Below, piece by piece: positions 1-8,208 of a stretch of DNA of 33,197 bases. The stretch is from assembly GCA_964542435.1 (NCBI GenBank), contig CAZIVE010000021.1, positions 1-33,197 on the forward strand. Direction: 5' to 3'. A program made the position numbers and the translations under genes. This DNA is from CAZIVE01 sp964542435 (GTDB lineage Bacteria; Bacteroidota; Bacteroidia; Bacteroidales; Tannerellaceae). The stretch's first letter is position 1. Every line of letters starts with the position of its first letter. The notes beneath the pieces are model-generated. The model saw only the letters and a program-made list of their open reading frames with translations. It was not told where the DNA came from and did no database searches.

Positions 1-412
1 CTTTCGCCCCGCCTTAGTATAATTGTCTCAAAATGTCAAAGTCCGCTTCGCGAAATGCTTTATTAGCCAATAAAGAGGCTTTCGCTATAGATAATGAAAA
101 TACGTAAAAACCGATATATCCAATGTTTTTCCAAAGGAAAGCGTGGATATAAGATGCACTAATAAAGCTCTTTCGTCCTTACTTATCGCGAATATTTTTG
201 CCTTCACCAAGGTTCCTAGCACTTCGCCCTGTCGTTTTTTTGCCAAAGGTTGGTGTCCCTGTCTTTTCACATTAGATCACGACTCTTGGCATACTATGTC
301 ACACATTGTCGCATACTATGCTGTCATTCTATTTACCCTGCCTATGTTTTTTTTATAGTCGGATTAGAAGGCGGTTTCTGCGAATCGGCTTTCTTTTTAA
401 TTGCCGGGAAGA
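1..412. other. Gene-free left edge
   Basis: No open frame here has family features; the short frames on both strands (61-71 codons) look random. The stretch holds an imperfect inverted repeat at 50-85, with arms GCGAAA/TTTCGC and CTTTATT/AATAAAG around AGCC. It also holds two copies of GCATACTATG at 289-298 and 311-320, exactly 22 bases apart. It lies downstream of the transporter gene on the minus strand, so it may carry that operon's end, but I see no clean hairpin followed by a T run. Confidence 0.6.
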
Positions 413-1333
413 TCAGATGAAGAAGAGGGAAGCGCCGGCGACGCTGATGACGGCGCCAATGATGGATTGGACGGAGATTTTTTGTTTATAGATGAAGTGA
501 TAGGGGACGAGGATCATGATGGGCGTGAGTGCCATGAGCGTGGAAGCGATGCCGGCTTTCGTGTAGTTCAGTGCCATGAGAGAGAAAGAGACGCCGAGGA
601 ACGGGCCGAAGATCGTGCCTCCGCCTGTCGCCAGCATAGTCTTCCTGTCGTGCAGTGTCCGGAAGAGGAGTTTGCTTTTCTTTGTGACGATCAGGATGAG
701 GAGAAATCCGATCAGACCTACGATGCATCGGATCTCAGTGGAGGCGAAGGGGATCATGAAGCTGCTCAGTCGTGTATCCTGCAGATAGAAGTTCATGCCG
801 AGTTTGCTGAAGACCAGTCCGACTCCTTGTCCCATTCCGGCGCCGATGCCGAAGAGGATTCCTTTCAGGGGCAGCGTAAGGTGCATTTTCTCATGATGGC
901 CGTCGCGTGAGACGACGGAGATGGCGATGCCTGTCATGGTGACGATGATGCCGGCGATGGAGTTGAGTTGTAGTTTCTCGCCGAGGATGATCCAACTGGT
1001 AATGGCAGCGAACATCGGAGCGAGTGTCATGAAGAGTTGTCCGAAGCGCGAGCCGATGATCTGATAGGAGCTGAAGAGGCAGAAGTCGCCGAAGACATAG
1101 CCGATGAGTCCTGAGATGCCGAGCCAGAGCCAGGCTTGAGCCGAAGCATCGGTCGGGAAGAGCATGCCGCTGGTGAAGTTCAGGGTGAGCATGAGCAGCA
1201 CGAGCGCCATGCCGAGACGGATGACATTGAGCACGAGTGTGCTTCCGATGCGTCGTCCGGCATATTCAAAGAAGAGCGCTGTGGCCGTCCACGAAGCCGC
1301 CACGCCCAATGAGATCAGTTCACCTGTGTACAT
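413..1333 (-). CDS. DMT-superfamily (EamA) transporter
   Basis: A 306-residue inner-membrane protein of the drug/metabolite transporter superfamily. It reads as about ten hydrophobic helices in two five-helix halves, each the size of one EamA domain. Visible hallmarks are the GFGQLF-like segment in the first half (around SRFGQLFMTLAPMFAAITSW) and the matching stretch near the C-terminus (YTKAGIASTLMALTPIMILV). The family exports amino acids, metabolites or drugs; the substrate cannot be read here. The ATG lies 7 bases after the dnaB stop, so the two are probably one transcript, although the functions are unrelated. The length is normal for the family, and the start at MYTGEL is the only reasonable one. 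Confidence 0.88.
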   Translation of the reverse strand: MYTGELISLGVAASWTATALFFEYAGRRIGSTLVLNVIRLGMALVLLMLTLNFTSGMLFPTDASAQAWLWLGISGLIGYVFGDFCLFSSYQIIGSRFGQLFMTLAPMFAAITSWIILGEKLQLNSIAGIIVTMTGIAISVVSRDGHHEKMHLTLPLKGILFGIGAGMGQGVGLVFSKLGMNFYLQDTRLSSFMIPFASTEIRCIVGLIGFLLILIVTKKSKLLFRTLHDRKTMLATGGGTIFGPFLGVSFSLMALNYTKAGIASTLMALTPIMILVPYHFIYKQKISVQSIIGAVISVAGASLFFI

Positions 1334-1340
1334 AGACGGA

Positions 1341-2864
1341 TCAGAAAGGCAGCGGTTCGTTGTTGACCGACGTGTTTCCCGGAGCGGCAGCAGGCGGAAG
1401 TTCGTTGTTCATGGCCGACTGGATTTCGGAAGGCCGGATGTTGTCGCTTCCGCTCTTGTCGATGTTGGCAAAGCGCGCATATTCCTTTTGGAAGCGGAGT
1501 CGGACGTCGCCGATGGCGCCGTTACGATGTTTGGCAATGATGATTTCGGCAATGCCGATCAGCGAGGCGCCGGTATTGGCGTCTTCCGTCATCTTGTAAT
1601 ATTCGGGACGATGGATGAAGCAGACCATATCGGCATCCTGCTCGATGGCACCGGACTCACGCAAGTCGGCCAGCTGCGGTCGTTTGCCTTCCGGTCCCTG
1701 TCGGGTTTCCACACCACGGTTGAGCTGGGAGAGCGCGATGATCGGGATGTCGAGTTCCTTGGCCAGTCCTTTCAGAGAACGGGAGATGGTGCTGACCTCC
1801 TGTTCGCGGCTACCGAAGTTCATGCCGCTGGCGTTCATCAGCTGCAGGTAGTCGATGATGATGCATTTCACGTCGTGTTCTCTCACCAGACGTCTGGCTT
1901 TGGTTCTCAGTTCGAAGACGGAGAGGCTGGGCGTATCGTCCACATAGATCGGCGCTCCGTAGAGGTTGGTGATCTTGGTGTCGAGCTGTGCCCATTCAAA
2001 GTTCTCCAGTTTGCCGCTTCTCACCTTGTCGCCGGTCAGTTCGCAGATATTCTCGATCATACGGTTGATCAGCTGGACATTGCTCATCTCGAGAGAGAAG
2101 ATGGCGACAGGCGTGCCGAACTGAATGGCCATGTTCGTGACCATGGTAAGTGCGAAGGCGGTTTTTCCCATGGCGGGGCGCGCCGCGATGATGACCAAGT
2201 CGGACTTTTGCCATCCGGAGGTAATCTTGTCGAGGTCTTCGAAGCCCGAAGCGATGCCGCTCATGCCCTCTTTCCGGTCGCAGGCGTCATGGATATGTTT
2301 GACAGCCTCGTTCAGGATCGGGTCGATCTGGGTGACATCTTTCTTAAGGTTGCGTTGTGAGATCTCGAACAGTTTGCCTTCCGCTTCCTGCATCAGATCG
2401 TCCACGTCGATGGTTTCGTCGAAAGCCTTATCCTGGATCTCGGCTGTAAAGCTGATGAGTTCGCGGGCGAGGAATTTCTGGGCGATGATGCGGGCATGAT
2501 ATTCGATGTGTGCGCTGCTGGCCATCTTCGTCGTCAGCTGGGAGATATAGACCGGACCGCCGACCTCTTCCAGTTCGCCGCGTTTCTTGAGCTGTTCGAC
2601 GACGGTCAGCATGTCGATGGGTTCCTGATTGAGCGCCAGGTCTTGAATGGCCGCAAAGATCTTCTCGTGTGCTTTTTCGTAGAAGCATTCCGGTTTCAAG
2701 ATCTCGCTGATCATGGAATAGGCATCTTTCTCGAGCATCAGTGCGCCGAGCACTGCCTGCTCCAGTTCGCGGGCCTGAGGCTGGATCTTGGCACCTTCCG
2801 GAATCGGAATTCTCTTGGATCTGCCTCGGCGGTAATTATCGTTGTCTTTATGAGATGTTTCCAT
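1341..2864 (-). CDS. dnaB: Replicative DNA helicase DnaB
   Basis: Hexameric helicase that unwinds DNA at the replication fork. With the ATG at 2864 the protein has 507 residues. It has an N-terminal DnaB domain (about 30-135), a linker, and a RecA-like ATPase domain. That domain shows Walker A ARPAMGKTAF (about 228-237), Walker B IIIDYLQLM (about 335-343) and the family motif SQLNRGVE (about 379-386). A TTG 21 bases upstream (2885) would add seven residues. I prefer the ATG because it follows a purine-rich AGAAG stretch, but the choice is not proved. The C-terminal tail is Pro/Asn/Ala-rich and probably flexible. There is no intein in the ATPase domain, a common insertion site in this family. 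The DMT transporter follows after 7 bases. Confidence 0.96.
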   Translation of the reverse strand: METSHKDNDNYRRGRSKRIPIPEGAKIQPQARELEQAVLGALMLEKDAYSMISEILKPECFYEKAHEKIFAAIQDLALNQEPIDMLTVVEQLKKRGELEEVGGPVYISQLTTKMASSAHIEYHARIIAQKFLARELISFTAEIQDKAFDETIDVDDLMQEAEGKLFEISQRNLKKDVTQIDPILNEAVKHIHDACDRKEGMSGIASGFEDLDKITSGWQKSDLVIIAARPAMGKTAFALTMVTNMAIQFGTPVAIFSLEMSNVQLINRMIENICELTGDKVRSGKLENFEWAQLDTKITNLYGAPIYVDDTPSLSVFELRTKARRLVREHDVKCIIIDYLQLMNASGMNFGSREQEVSTISRSLKGLAKELDIPIIALSQLNRGVETRQGPEGKRPQLADLRESGAIEQDADMVCFIHRPEYYKMTEDANTGASLIGIAEIIIAKHRNGAIGDVRLRFQKEYARFANIDKSGSDNIRPSEIQSAMNNELPPAAAPGNTSVNNEPLPF

Positions 2865-3019
2865 TTTCTTCTGTTTGGACGTCAAAATTAATCATTTCTC
2901 GGAATAATGTTTTACATTTACCATCGAAATGCAGCTAGCTTGATGATAGCCTTAGACGGAAAGAAACGAACGGCTGCTGCATTCGACGGTTTTGTCCCAT
3001 TATTATAAAATATCTATTT

Positions 3020-4375
3020 ATGTCAGTACGAGCTTATATTGATACCAACAAAGACCGCTTCTTAGACGAGTTGTTCTCTTTGATCCGGATTCCATCCATC
3101 AGTGCCAAACCCGAAAACAAGCCGGAGATGATCCGCTGTGCAGAACGCTGGAAAGAGTTGCTGCTGCAGTCCGGCGCCGATCATGCCGAGGTGATGTCCA
3201 CGCCGGGAAATCCTGTTGTCTATGCCGAGAAGAAGATATCGCCGGAAGCTCCGACGGTTTTGGTTTACGGTCATTATGACGTGATGCCGGCCGAGCCTCT
3301 CGAGCTTTGGAACAGCGAGCCTTTCGAACCTGTGGTCAAAGAGGGCCGGATCTGGGCACGCGGTGCAGACGACGACAAAGGTCAGAGCATGATGCAGGTG
3401 AAAGGTTTTGAGATTGCCGTCCGTGAAGGGCTGCTTCACTGCAATGTGAAGTTCATCCTGGAAGGCGAGGAGGAGATCGGTTCGGAATCATTGGGCGATT
3501 TTGTCAAGACGCATCACGACCTGTTGCGTGCCGACGTGATTCTGGTTTCGGACACGAGCATGGTGAGCGACGCCACACCTTCGCTGACGACCGGCTTGCG
3601 AGGTCTGTCGTATTGGGAAATGGAGGTGGACGGTCCATCGCGCGACCTACATTCCGGACATTTCGGCGGTGCTGTTGCCAATCCAGTCAACGTGCTGTGC
3701 AAGATGATTGCCGGCTTGACCGATAGCGACGGCCGCATCACCCTTCCGGGATTCTATGACGATGTGGACGAAGTATCGGAGGAGGAGCGCGACATGATCG
3801 CTCAGATTCCGTTCGACGAGAAGAAATACAAAACAGCCATCGGCGTGAAAGAGCTCTTTGGCGAGAAAGGATATACAACGTTGGAGCGCAACAGCATCCG
3901 TCCGTCGTTCGACGTCTGCGGCATTTGGGGCGGATACATCGGCGAAGGCAGCAAGACCGTACTTCCGTCGAAGGCTTTTGCGAAGTTCTCCTGTCGTCTG
4001 GTGCCGCATCAGAATCACGAGAAGATCGGGAAGATGATGGAGGAATACATGCAAAGCATCGCACCTTCGACGGTGACGGTGAAGGTGCACAGCACGCACG
4101 GCGGCGAAGCTTACGTCTGTCCGATCACGCTGCCTGCCTATCAGGTAGCAGCACAGGCTGTGGCGATCGCTTTCGGTGTCAAGCCGTTGGCCGTACGCCG
4201 CGGCGGAAGCATTCCGGTCATCAACGTCTTCGAGAAGGAATTGGGACTCAAATCGATACTGATGGGTTTCGGCTTGGAGCAGAATGCGATCCATTCGCCC
4301 AACGAAAGCTGTCGTCTGGATTATTTCTACAAAGGAATAGAAGCGGTGGCTGAGTTTTATCATCTATATAAATAA
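3020..4375 (+). CDS. M20-family peptidase/dipeptidase
   Basis: A 451-residue cytosolic zinc peptidase of the M20 family (CNDP/DapE-like dipeptidase group). The metal site is legible. GHYDV near residue 84-88 carries the first His and Asp, RGADDDKGQ near 114-122 carries the bridging Asp, and EGEEEIGS near 148-155 carries the catalytic Glu and a metal ligand. The Ser-Asp of VSDTSM (about 183-188) and a C-terminal HSPNES motif with the last His follow the family order. The dimerisation lid falls between about 200 and 330. Such enzymes remove amino acids from dipeptides or small peptides; the exact substrate is unknown. The next gene starts 4 bases after the stop, indicating co-transcription. dnaB diverges upstream. 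Confidence 0.92.
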   Translation: MSVRAYIDTNKDRFLDELFSLIRIPSISAKPENKPEMIRCAERWKELLLQSGADHAEVMSTPGNPVVYAEKKISPEAPTVLVYGHYDVMPAEPLELWNSEPFEPVVKEGRIWARGADDDKGQSMMQVKGFEIAVREGLLHCNVKFILEGEEEIGSESLGDFVKTHHDLLRADVILVSDTSMVSDATPSLTTGLRGLSYWEMEVDGPSRDLHSGHFGGAVANPVNVLCKMIAGLTDSDGRITLPGFYDDVDEVSEEERDMIAQIPFDEKKYKTAIGVKELFGEKGYTTLERNSIRPSFDVCGIWGGYIGEGSKTVLPSKAFAKFSCRLVPHQNHEKIGKMMEEYMQSIAPSTVTVKVHSTHGGEAYVCPITLPAYQVAAQAVAIAFGVKPLAVRRGGSIPVINVFEKELGLKSILMGFGLEQNAIHSPNESCRLDYFYKGIEAVAEFYHLYK

Positions 4376-4379
4376 ACGG

Positions 4380-5693
4380 ATGGCTGAACAGGAAATCATC
4401 ACACGTGCACTGAAGAGTGCGGGCATCGAACAACTCAATGCGATGCAGAAAGAGGCTTTGTCGGCTCCGGTCCATCGCGACTTGATGCTGATCAGTCCGA
4501 CCGGTTCCGGAAAGACCTTCGCCTTTCTGCTTCCGTTGCTGCCCTTGCTTTCACCGGAACGGAAAGGAATCGATGCGCTGGTCATCACCCCGTCGCGCGA
4601 ACTGGCTCTTCAGATCGAGACGGTGTTCCGTTCGCTGGCAACAGGCCTGAGCGTCCGCTGCTGTTACGGAGGACATCCGTTTGCTACGGAGCGGCGCAGT
4701 CTGCAGGATCCGCCTTCGCTGCTCATCGGTACGCCGGGCCGCATACTCGACCATCTGACCAAAGGCACGATCGATCTGTCGCAGGTACGTTTTCTCATCC
4801 TTGATGAGTTTGACAAGTCACTGGAATTGGGATTCCTGAAAGAGATGCGCGCCATCATCACTTCGCTCTCCTGTCTGCGCCGCCGCATCCTGACATCCGC
4901 CACGAATGCCGTGGATATTCCACCGTTTGTGGGGATGAAAGATCCGATCCGTCTGGATTATTCGAACGACAAGGATCAGAAAGGCGGCAAGCTGACGGTG
5001 CGTGTTGTGCAGTCGCCTCAGAAGGACAAGCTGGATACGCTGGTCCGTCTTCTGGGAGAATTGGGCGACAACTCCGCCATCGTATTCTGCAACCATCGCG
5101 AATCGGCGGAACGCGTATCCGATTATCTCCATTCCCTGAAGATTCCCAACGAATGTTTCCATGGAGGAATGGAACAGTCGGACCGTGAAGAGTCGCTCAT
5201 CCGCTTCAGCAACGGCAGCAGTCTGATTCTGGTCAGCACCGATCTTGCATCGCGCGGATTGGACATCTCCGAGGTGAAGAATATCATCCATTACCATCTG
5301 CCCGTCAACGAAGAGGCCTATCTCCATCGCAACGGAAGGACGGCGCGTCAGTCGGCTTCGGGCAATGTCTTTCTCATTTTGAACGAACTCGATCGTCTGC
5401 CGGAATACATCACGCCTTATCCCGAAGAGTTTTTCCTTCCGGCGAATGCGCGTGTCCCGCTTCCGCCGAAGTGGGCGACCGTGACAATATCGAAAGGAAA
5501 GCGCGACAAACTGTCGAAGTCTGACGTCGTCGGATTCCTTTTGCAGAAAGGTCAGCTGAAGAAAGAGGATCTTGGGAATGTCACGGTGACCGAGAGCTGT
5601 GCGTTTGCGGCTGTGAACGCCGATGAAAAGCAGGCCTTGCTGCGCCGTATCGAAGGAGAGAAGATAAAAAACAGGAACGTTACGTTTTCCTGA
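4380..5693 (+). CDS. DEAD-box type RNA helicase with DbpA-like C-terminal domain
   Basis: A 437-residue ATP-dependent RNA helicase. The motifs run in order: Q-like region at the N-terminus, motif I SPTGSGKT (39-46), Ia TPSREL (70-75), Ib TPGR (118-121), II DEFD (142-145), III SAT (173-175), V STDLASRGLD (286-295) and VI HRNGRTAR (316-323). Motif II reads DEFD instead of DEAD; the two residues that bind Mg-ATP (D, E) are kept. Residues from about 365 to the end match the DbpA RNA-binding fold (KGKRDKL, DVVGFLL, DLGNV, FAAV), the domain that in DbpA targets 23S rRNA. A role in large-subunit ribosome assembly is therefore inferred. It is tightly coupled to the M20 gene upstream. Confidence 0.9.
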   Translation: MAEQEIITRALKSAGIEQLNAMQKEALSAPVHRDLMLISPTGSGKTFAFLLPLLPLLSPERKGIDALVITPSRELALQIETVFRSLATGLSVRCCYGGHPFATERRSLQDPPSLLIGTPGRILDHLTKGTIDLSQVRFLILDEFDKSLELGFLKEMRAIITSLSCLRRRILTSATNAVDIPPFVGMKDPIRLDYSNDKDQKGGKLTVRVVQSPQKDKLDTLVRLLGELGDNSAIVFCNHRESAERVSDYLHSLKIPNECFHGGMEQSDREESLIRFSNGSSLILVSTDLASRGLDISEVKNIIHYHLPVNEEAYLHRNGRTARQSASGNVFLILNELDRLPEYITPYPEEFFLPANARVPLPPKWATVTISKGKRDKLSKSDVVGFLLQKGQLKKEDLGNVTVTESCAFAAVNADEKQALLRRIEGEKIKNRNVTFS

Positions 5694-5729
5694 TTGACTA
5701 TATATATAAATGTATAACACAGAATCGAA

Positions 5730-6986
5730 ATGAATATATTGATTAAAAATGTCCAGTTGGACATGAAACCCGTTGACATCTACATTCGGGGAAACCGCAT
5801 CGAAGAGATCGGTAGGGAACTGAATATTCCGGCCGACAAGATCATCGACGGCACGGACAAAGCCGTGATTCCCGGAATGGTCAACGCCCATACACATGCC
5901 GCGATGACGCTTTTCCGCGGATTCGGAGACGACATGCCTCTGATGTCCTGGCTTCAGGACAAGATATGGCCCAACGAAGCCAAGCTGACAGCCGAAGATA
6001 TCTATTGGGGAACGAAACTGGCCTGTCTCGAAATGATCAAGAGCGGAACGACCGCCTTTGTAGATATGTACTTCAAGCACAAGGCAGTTGCCAAAGCTGT
6101 CGAAGAGATGGGAATACGCGCCTCCGTTGCCATTACCTGCATGGATCAGTTCAAGGACGACGTGATGGAACAGGACAAACGGAAGATTGAACATATCTTT
6201 TCCAAGGACTATGGATTTTCGGATCGCATCACGCTCTCCGTCGGCCCGCACGCCATCTATACGGTTTCCGGAAAACAGCTGCAATGGGTTGATCAGTTTG
6301 CCAAAGATCACGATCTGATCGTGACGTTGCATTTAGCCGAGACCGAAGGCGAAGTGCAGAATGCACTTAAGGATTTCGGAGCTACACCAGTCCGTTATCT
6401 CAAGAATCTCGGTATTCTCTCGCCGCGTCTGATCCTGGCTCATGTGCTTCATCTCGACGACGAGGAGATTCAGATCCTTGCCGATTCCGGCGCACATGTG
6501 GTCCACAATCCGGCTTCCAATCTGAAACTGGCTTCGGGCGATCACTTCAAGTTTGATGAGATGAGAAAAGCCGGTGTGAATGTCGGTTTGGGAACCGATG
6601 GTTGCGCATCGTCCAACAATCTGGATATGGTGGAAGTGATGCGGCTCGCTTCGTTGCTCGGCAAGGCTTGGAGAAGAGATCCGCTGGCAGTATCGGCACA
6701 GCATACGTTCGAGGCTGCCACCTATTCGGGCGCCAAGATGCTCCGCCTGAATGCCGGTCGCATAGAGAAAGGCTATCTGGCCGATCTTTGCTTGGTCAAC
6801 CTGCTCACGCCCGCTTTTACACCCAACTTCAACTTCGTCTCCAATCTGGTCTATTCAGCCGACGGAAGCTGCATCGACACCGTCATCTGCGATGGCAAGG
6901 TGCTGATGGAAAACAGACGGGTGGAAGGAGAGGAGGAGATTCTCAGACATGCCGCACAATCTGCTTACAATTTAATCAACCGATAA
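5730..6986 (+). CDS. mtaD: Amidohydrolase, 5'-methylthioadenosine/S-adenosylhomocysteine deaminase type
   Basis: A 418-residue metal-dependent deaminase of the amidohydrolase superfamily. Metal ligands and catalytic residues are visible: NAHTH (H54, H56), HLAETE (H201, E204), AHVLH (H238, H241) and GTDGCASSNN (D290). This signature set belongs to the MtaD/SsnA/TrzN-like branch, whose characterised members deaminate methylthioadenosine, S-adenosylhomocysteine or adenosine. The purine nucleoside phosphorylase gene begins 12 bases downstream, which fits a salvage pair in which the deaminated nucleoside is then phosphorolysed. The gap to the helicase is 36 bases and very AT-rich. The symbol is by family; substrate preference among MTA, SAH, adenosine or a pterin/guanine is not settled by sequence. 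Confidence 0.85.
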   Translation: MNILIKNVQLDMKPVDIYIRGNRIEEIGRELNIPADKIIDGTDKAVIPGMVNAHTHAAMTLFRGFGDDMPLMSWLQDKIWPNEAKLTAEDIYWGTKLACLEMIKSGTTAFVDMYFKHKAVAKAVEEMGIRASVAITCMDQFKDDVMEQDKRKIEHIFSKDYGFSDRITLSVGPHAIYTVSGKQLQWVDQFAKDHDLIVTLHLAETEGEVQNALKDFGATPVRYLKNLGILSPRLILAHVLHLDDEEIQILADSGAHVVHNPASNLKLASGDHFKFDEMRKAGVNVGLGTDGCASSNNLDMVEVMRLASLLGKAWRRDPLAVSAQHTFEAATYSGAKMLRLNAGRIEKGYLADLCLVNLLTPAFTPNFNFVSNLVYSADGSCIDTVICDGKVLMENRRVEGEEEILRHAAQSAYNLINR

Positions 6987-6998
6987 AAATAGATACAC

Positions 6999-7823
6999 AT
7001 GGAAATGTTTCCCACACAATTTTACGAAGAAGCAGCCTCTTACATTGCTTCTCAGATCAAGGAGGTTCCGCAGATAGCCGTCATTCTCGGCAGCGGACTT
7101 GGCTCGTTGGCTGACGAAATTGAGAATCCGTTGGTGATTCCTTATACCACCATTCCTCATTTCGTCAAATCGACAGCGACAGGACACAAAGGAAATCTGA
7201 TTTTCGGCACCATCAGCGGTAAGAAAGTGATCGCCATGCAAGGCCGTTTCCACTATTACGAAGGGTACGAGATGCAGCAGGTCACGTTTCCCGTGCGCGT
7301 CATGAAACTTCTCGGCGTTCAGAATCTGCTCGTTTCGAACGCTGCCGGAGGAATCAATACCAACTTCAAGATCGGCGATCTGATGATTATCCGCGATCAT
7401 ATCAACATGATGCCCAATCCGCTCATCGGACCGAACAACGAAAGCTTTGGCACGCGTTTCCCTGATATGACGCGAGCTTACGACCGCGAACTCATCAAAA
7501 TGGTTGAACAGATCGCTGAAGAGCTTCACATTCCTTTGAAGAAAGGAGTCTATGTGGCTTTGACAGGACCCTCTTATGAAACACCGTCAGAATATGCTTT
7601 CTGGGGAAAAGTGGGAGGCGATGCCATCGGAATGAGCACAGTGCCTGAAGTCATCGTGGCCCGCCATGCCGGAATCCGCGTCTTCGGAATGTCTGTCATC
7701 ACCAATGAAGGCTATCATTTTGCGGATGATTTTGTCAACAATGGAGACGATGTCGTTCGGGAAGCCAACAAGGCAGCGGTTAAAATGGGCGCTATATTCA
7801 GAAGCTTGATAGGAAAAATCTAA
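6999..7823 (+). CDS. punA: Purine-nucleoside phosphorylase (trimeric PNP class)
   Basis: A 274-residue cytosolic enzyme that splits inosine or guanosine with phosphate into free base and ribose-1-phosphate. Family motifs are clear: phosphate-binding GSGLG (31-35), QGRFHYYEGY (81-90), NAAGGIN (114-120), GPSYETPSEY (190-199), GMSTVPE (211-217) and the base-binding TNEG (235-238). These define the low-molecular-mass trimeric class rather than the hexameric DeoD class. Length is normal. It follows the deaminase by 12 bases, so inosine or methylthioinosine made by that enzyme could be a direct substrate; this is inferred from position. A strong tRNA promoter begins about 20 bases after its stop. 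Confidence 0.94.
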   Translation: MEMFPTQFYEEAASYIASQIKEVPQIAVILGSGLGSLADEIENPLVIPYTTIPHFVKSTATGHKGNLIFGTISGKKVIAMQGRFHYYEGYEMQQVTFPVRVMKLLGVQNLLVSNAAGGINTNFKIGDLMIIRDHINMMPNPLIGPNNESFGTRFPDMTRAYDRELIKMVEQIAEELHIPLKKGVYVALTGPSYETPSEYAFWGKVGGDAIGMSTVPEVIVARHAGIRVFGMSVITNEGYHFADDFVNNGDDVVREANKAAVKMGAIFRSLIGKI

Positions 7824-7840
7824 AAAAAATTCATTCAAAC

Positions 7841-7871
7841 TTGTTGGAATAAAAATTATACCTATCTTTGC
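7841..7871 (+). promoter_or_regulatory. Bacteroidales promoter for the tRNA-Gly/Leu/Leu operon
   Basis: TTG at 7841-7843, a 19-base spacer, and TATCTTTGC at 7863-7871 match the Bacteroidetes sigma-ABfr consensus (TTTG, about 19, TAnnTTTG). The first tRNA begins 11 bases after the -7 element, so transcription starts very close to the mature 5' end. Confidence 0.85.
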
Positions 7872-7881
7872 ACCCGTCATC

Positions 7882-7954
<73 letters not shown>

Positions 7955-7963
7955 CTAAAAAAT

Positions 7964-8045
7964 GCCCAGGTGGCGGAATTGGTAGACGCGCACGTTTCAG
8001 GTGCGTGTATCGTAAGATGTGCAGGTTCGATTCCTGTTCTGGGCA
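7964..8045 (+). tRNA. tRNA-Leu (anticodon CAG)
   Basis: An 82-base class II tRNA with a long variable arm. The acceptor arms GCCCAGG and TCTGGGC pair (one G-T), with discriminator A. The anticodon stem CACGT/GCGTG encloses TTCAGGT, placing CAG at 7998-8000. It begins 9 bases after tRNA-Gly. Confidence 0.96.
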
Positions 8046-8070
8046 CTTTTTTAAAACATATCTCAAAGAT

Positions 8071-8154
8071 GCGCAGGTGGTGAAATTGGTAGACACGCTA
8101 CTTTGAGGGGGTAGTGCCAGCAATGGTGTGTGAGTTCAAATCTCATCCTGCGTA
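8071..8154 (+). tRNA. tRNA-Leu (anticodon GAG)
   Basis: An 84-base class II tRNA. Acceptor arms GCGCAGG and CCTGCGT pair with a G-T at the first position, discriminator A. The anticodon stem CTACT/GGTAG holds loop TTGAGGG, giving GAG at 8105-8107. The variable arm is long, as expected for leucine. It ends the operon and is followed by a terminator. Confidence 0.95.
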
Positions 8155-8171
8155 CTTTTTTAACGGATATC

Positions 8172-8208
8172 AAAGAGACAGAGGCGTTCTTCGCTTCTGT
8201 CTCTTTTT
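8172..8208 (+). terminator. Rho-independent terminator of the tRNA operon
   Basis: AAAGAGACAGA pairs with TCTGTCTCTTT across a short loop (with an extra GCG/CGC step), followed by a run of five T. It lies 18 bases after the last tRNA-Leu. Confidence 0.85.

Noticed and set aside
401..910. 169-codon acidic frame on the plus strand
   Set aside because: Antisense to the DMT transporter gene; acidic residues arise from the complement of hydrophobic codons.
1164..2360. 398-codon open frame on the plus strand
   Set aside because: Antisense to dnaB and the transporter. Its composition is that of a mirror frame and no domain is visible.
4818..6332. 504-codon open frame on the minus strand
   Set aside because: It is antisense to the helicase and deaminase genes, both of which have full motif sets. 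The translation is His/Arg/Asp-rich without domains, as typical for a shadow of GC-rich genes.
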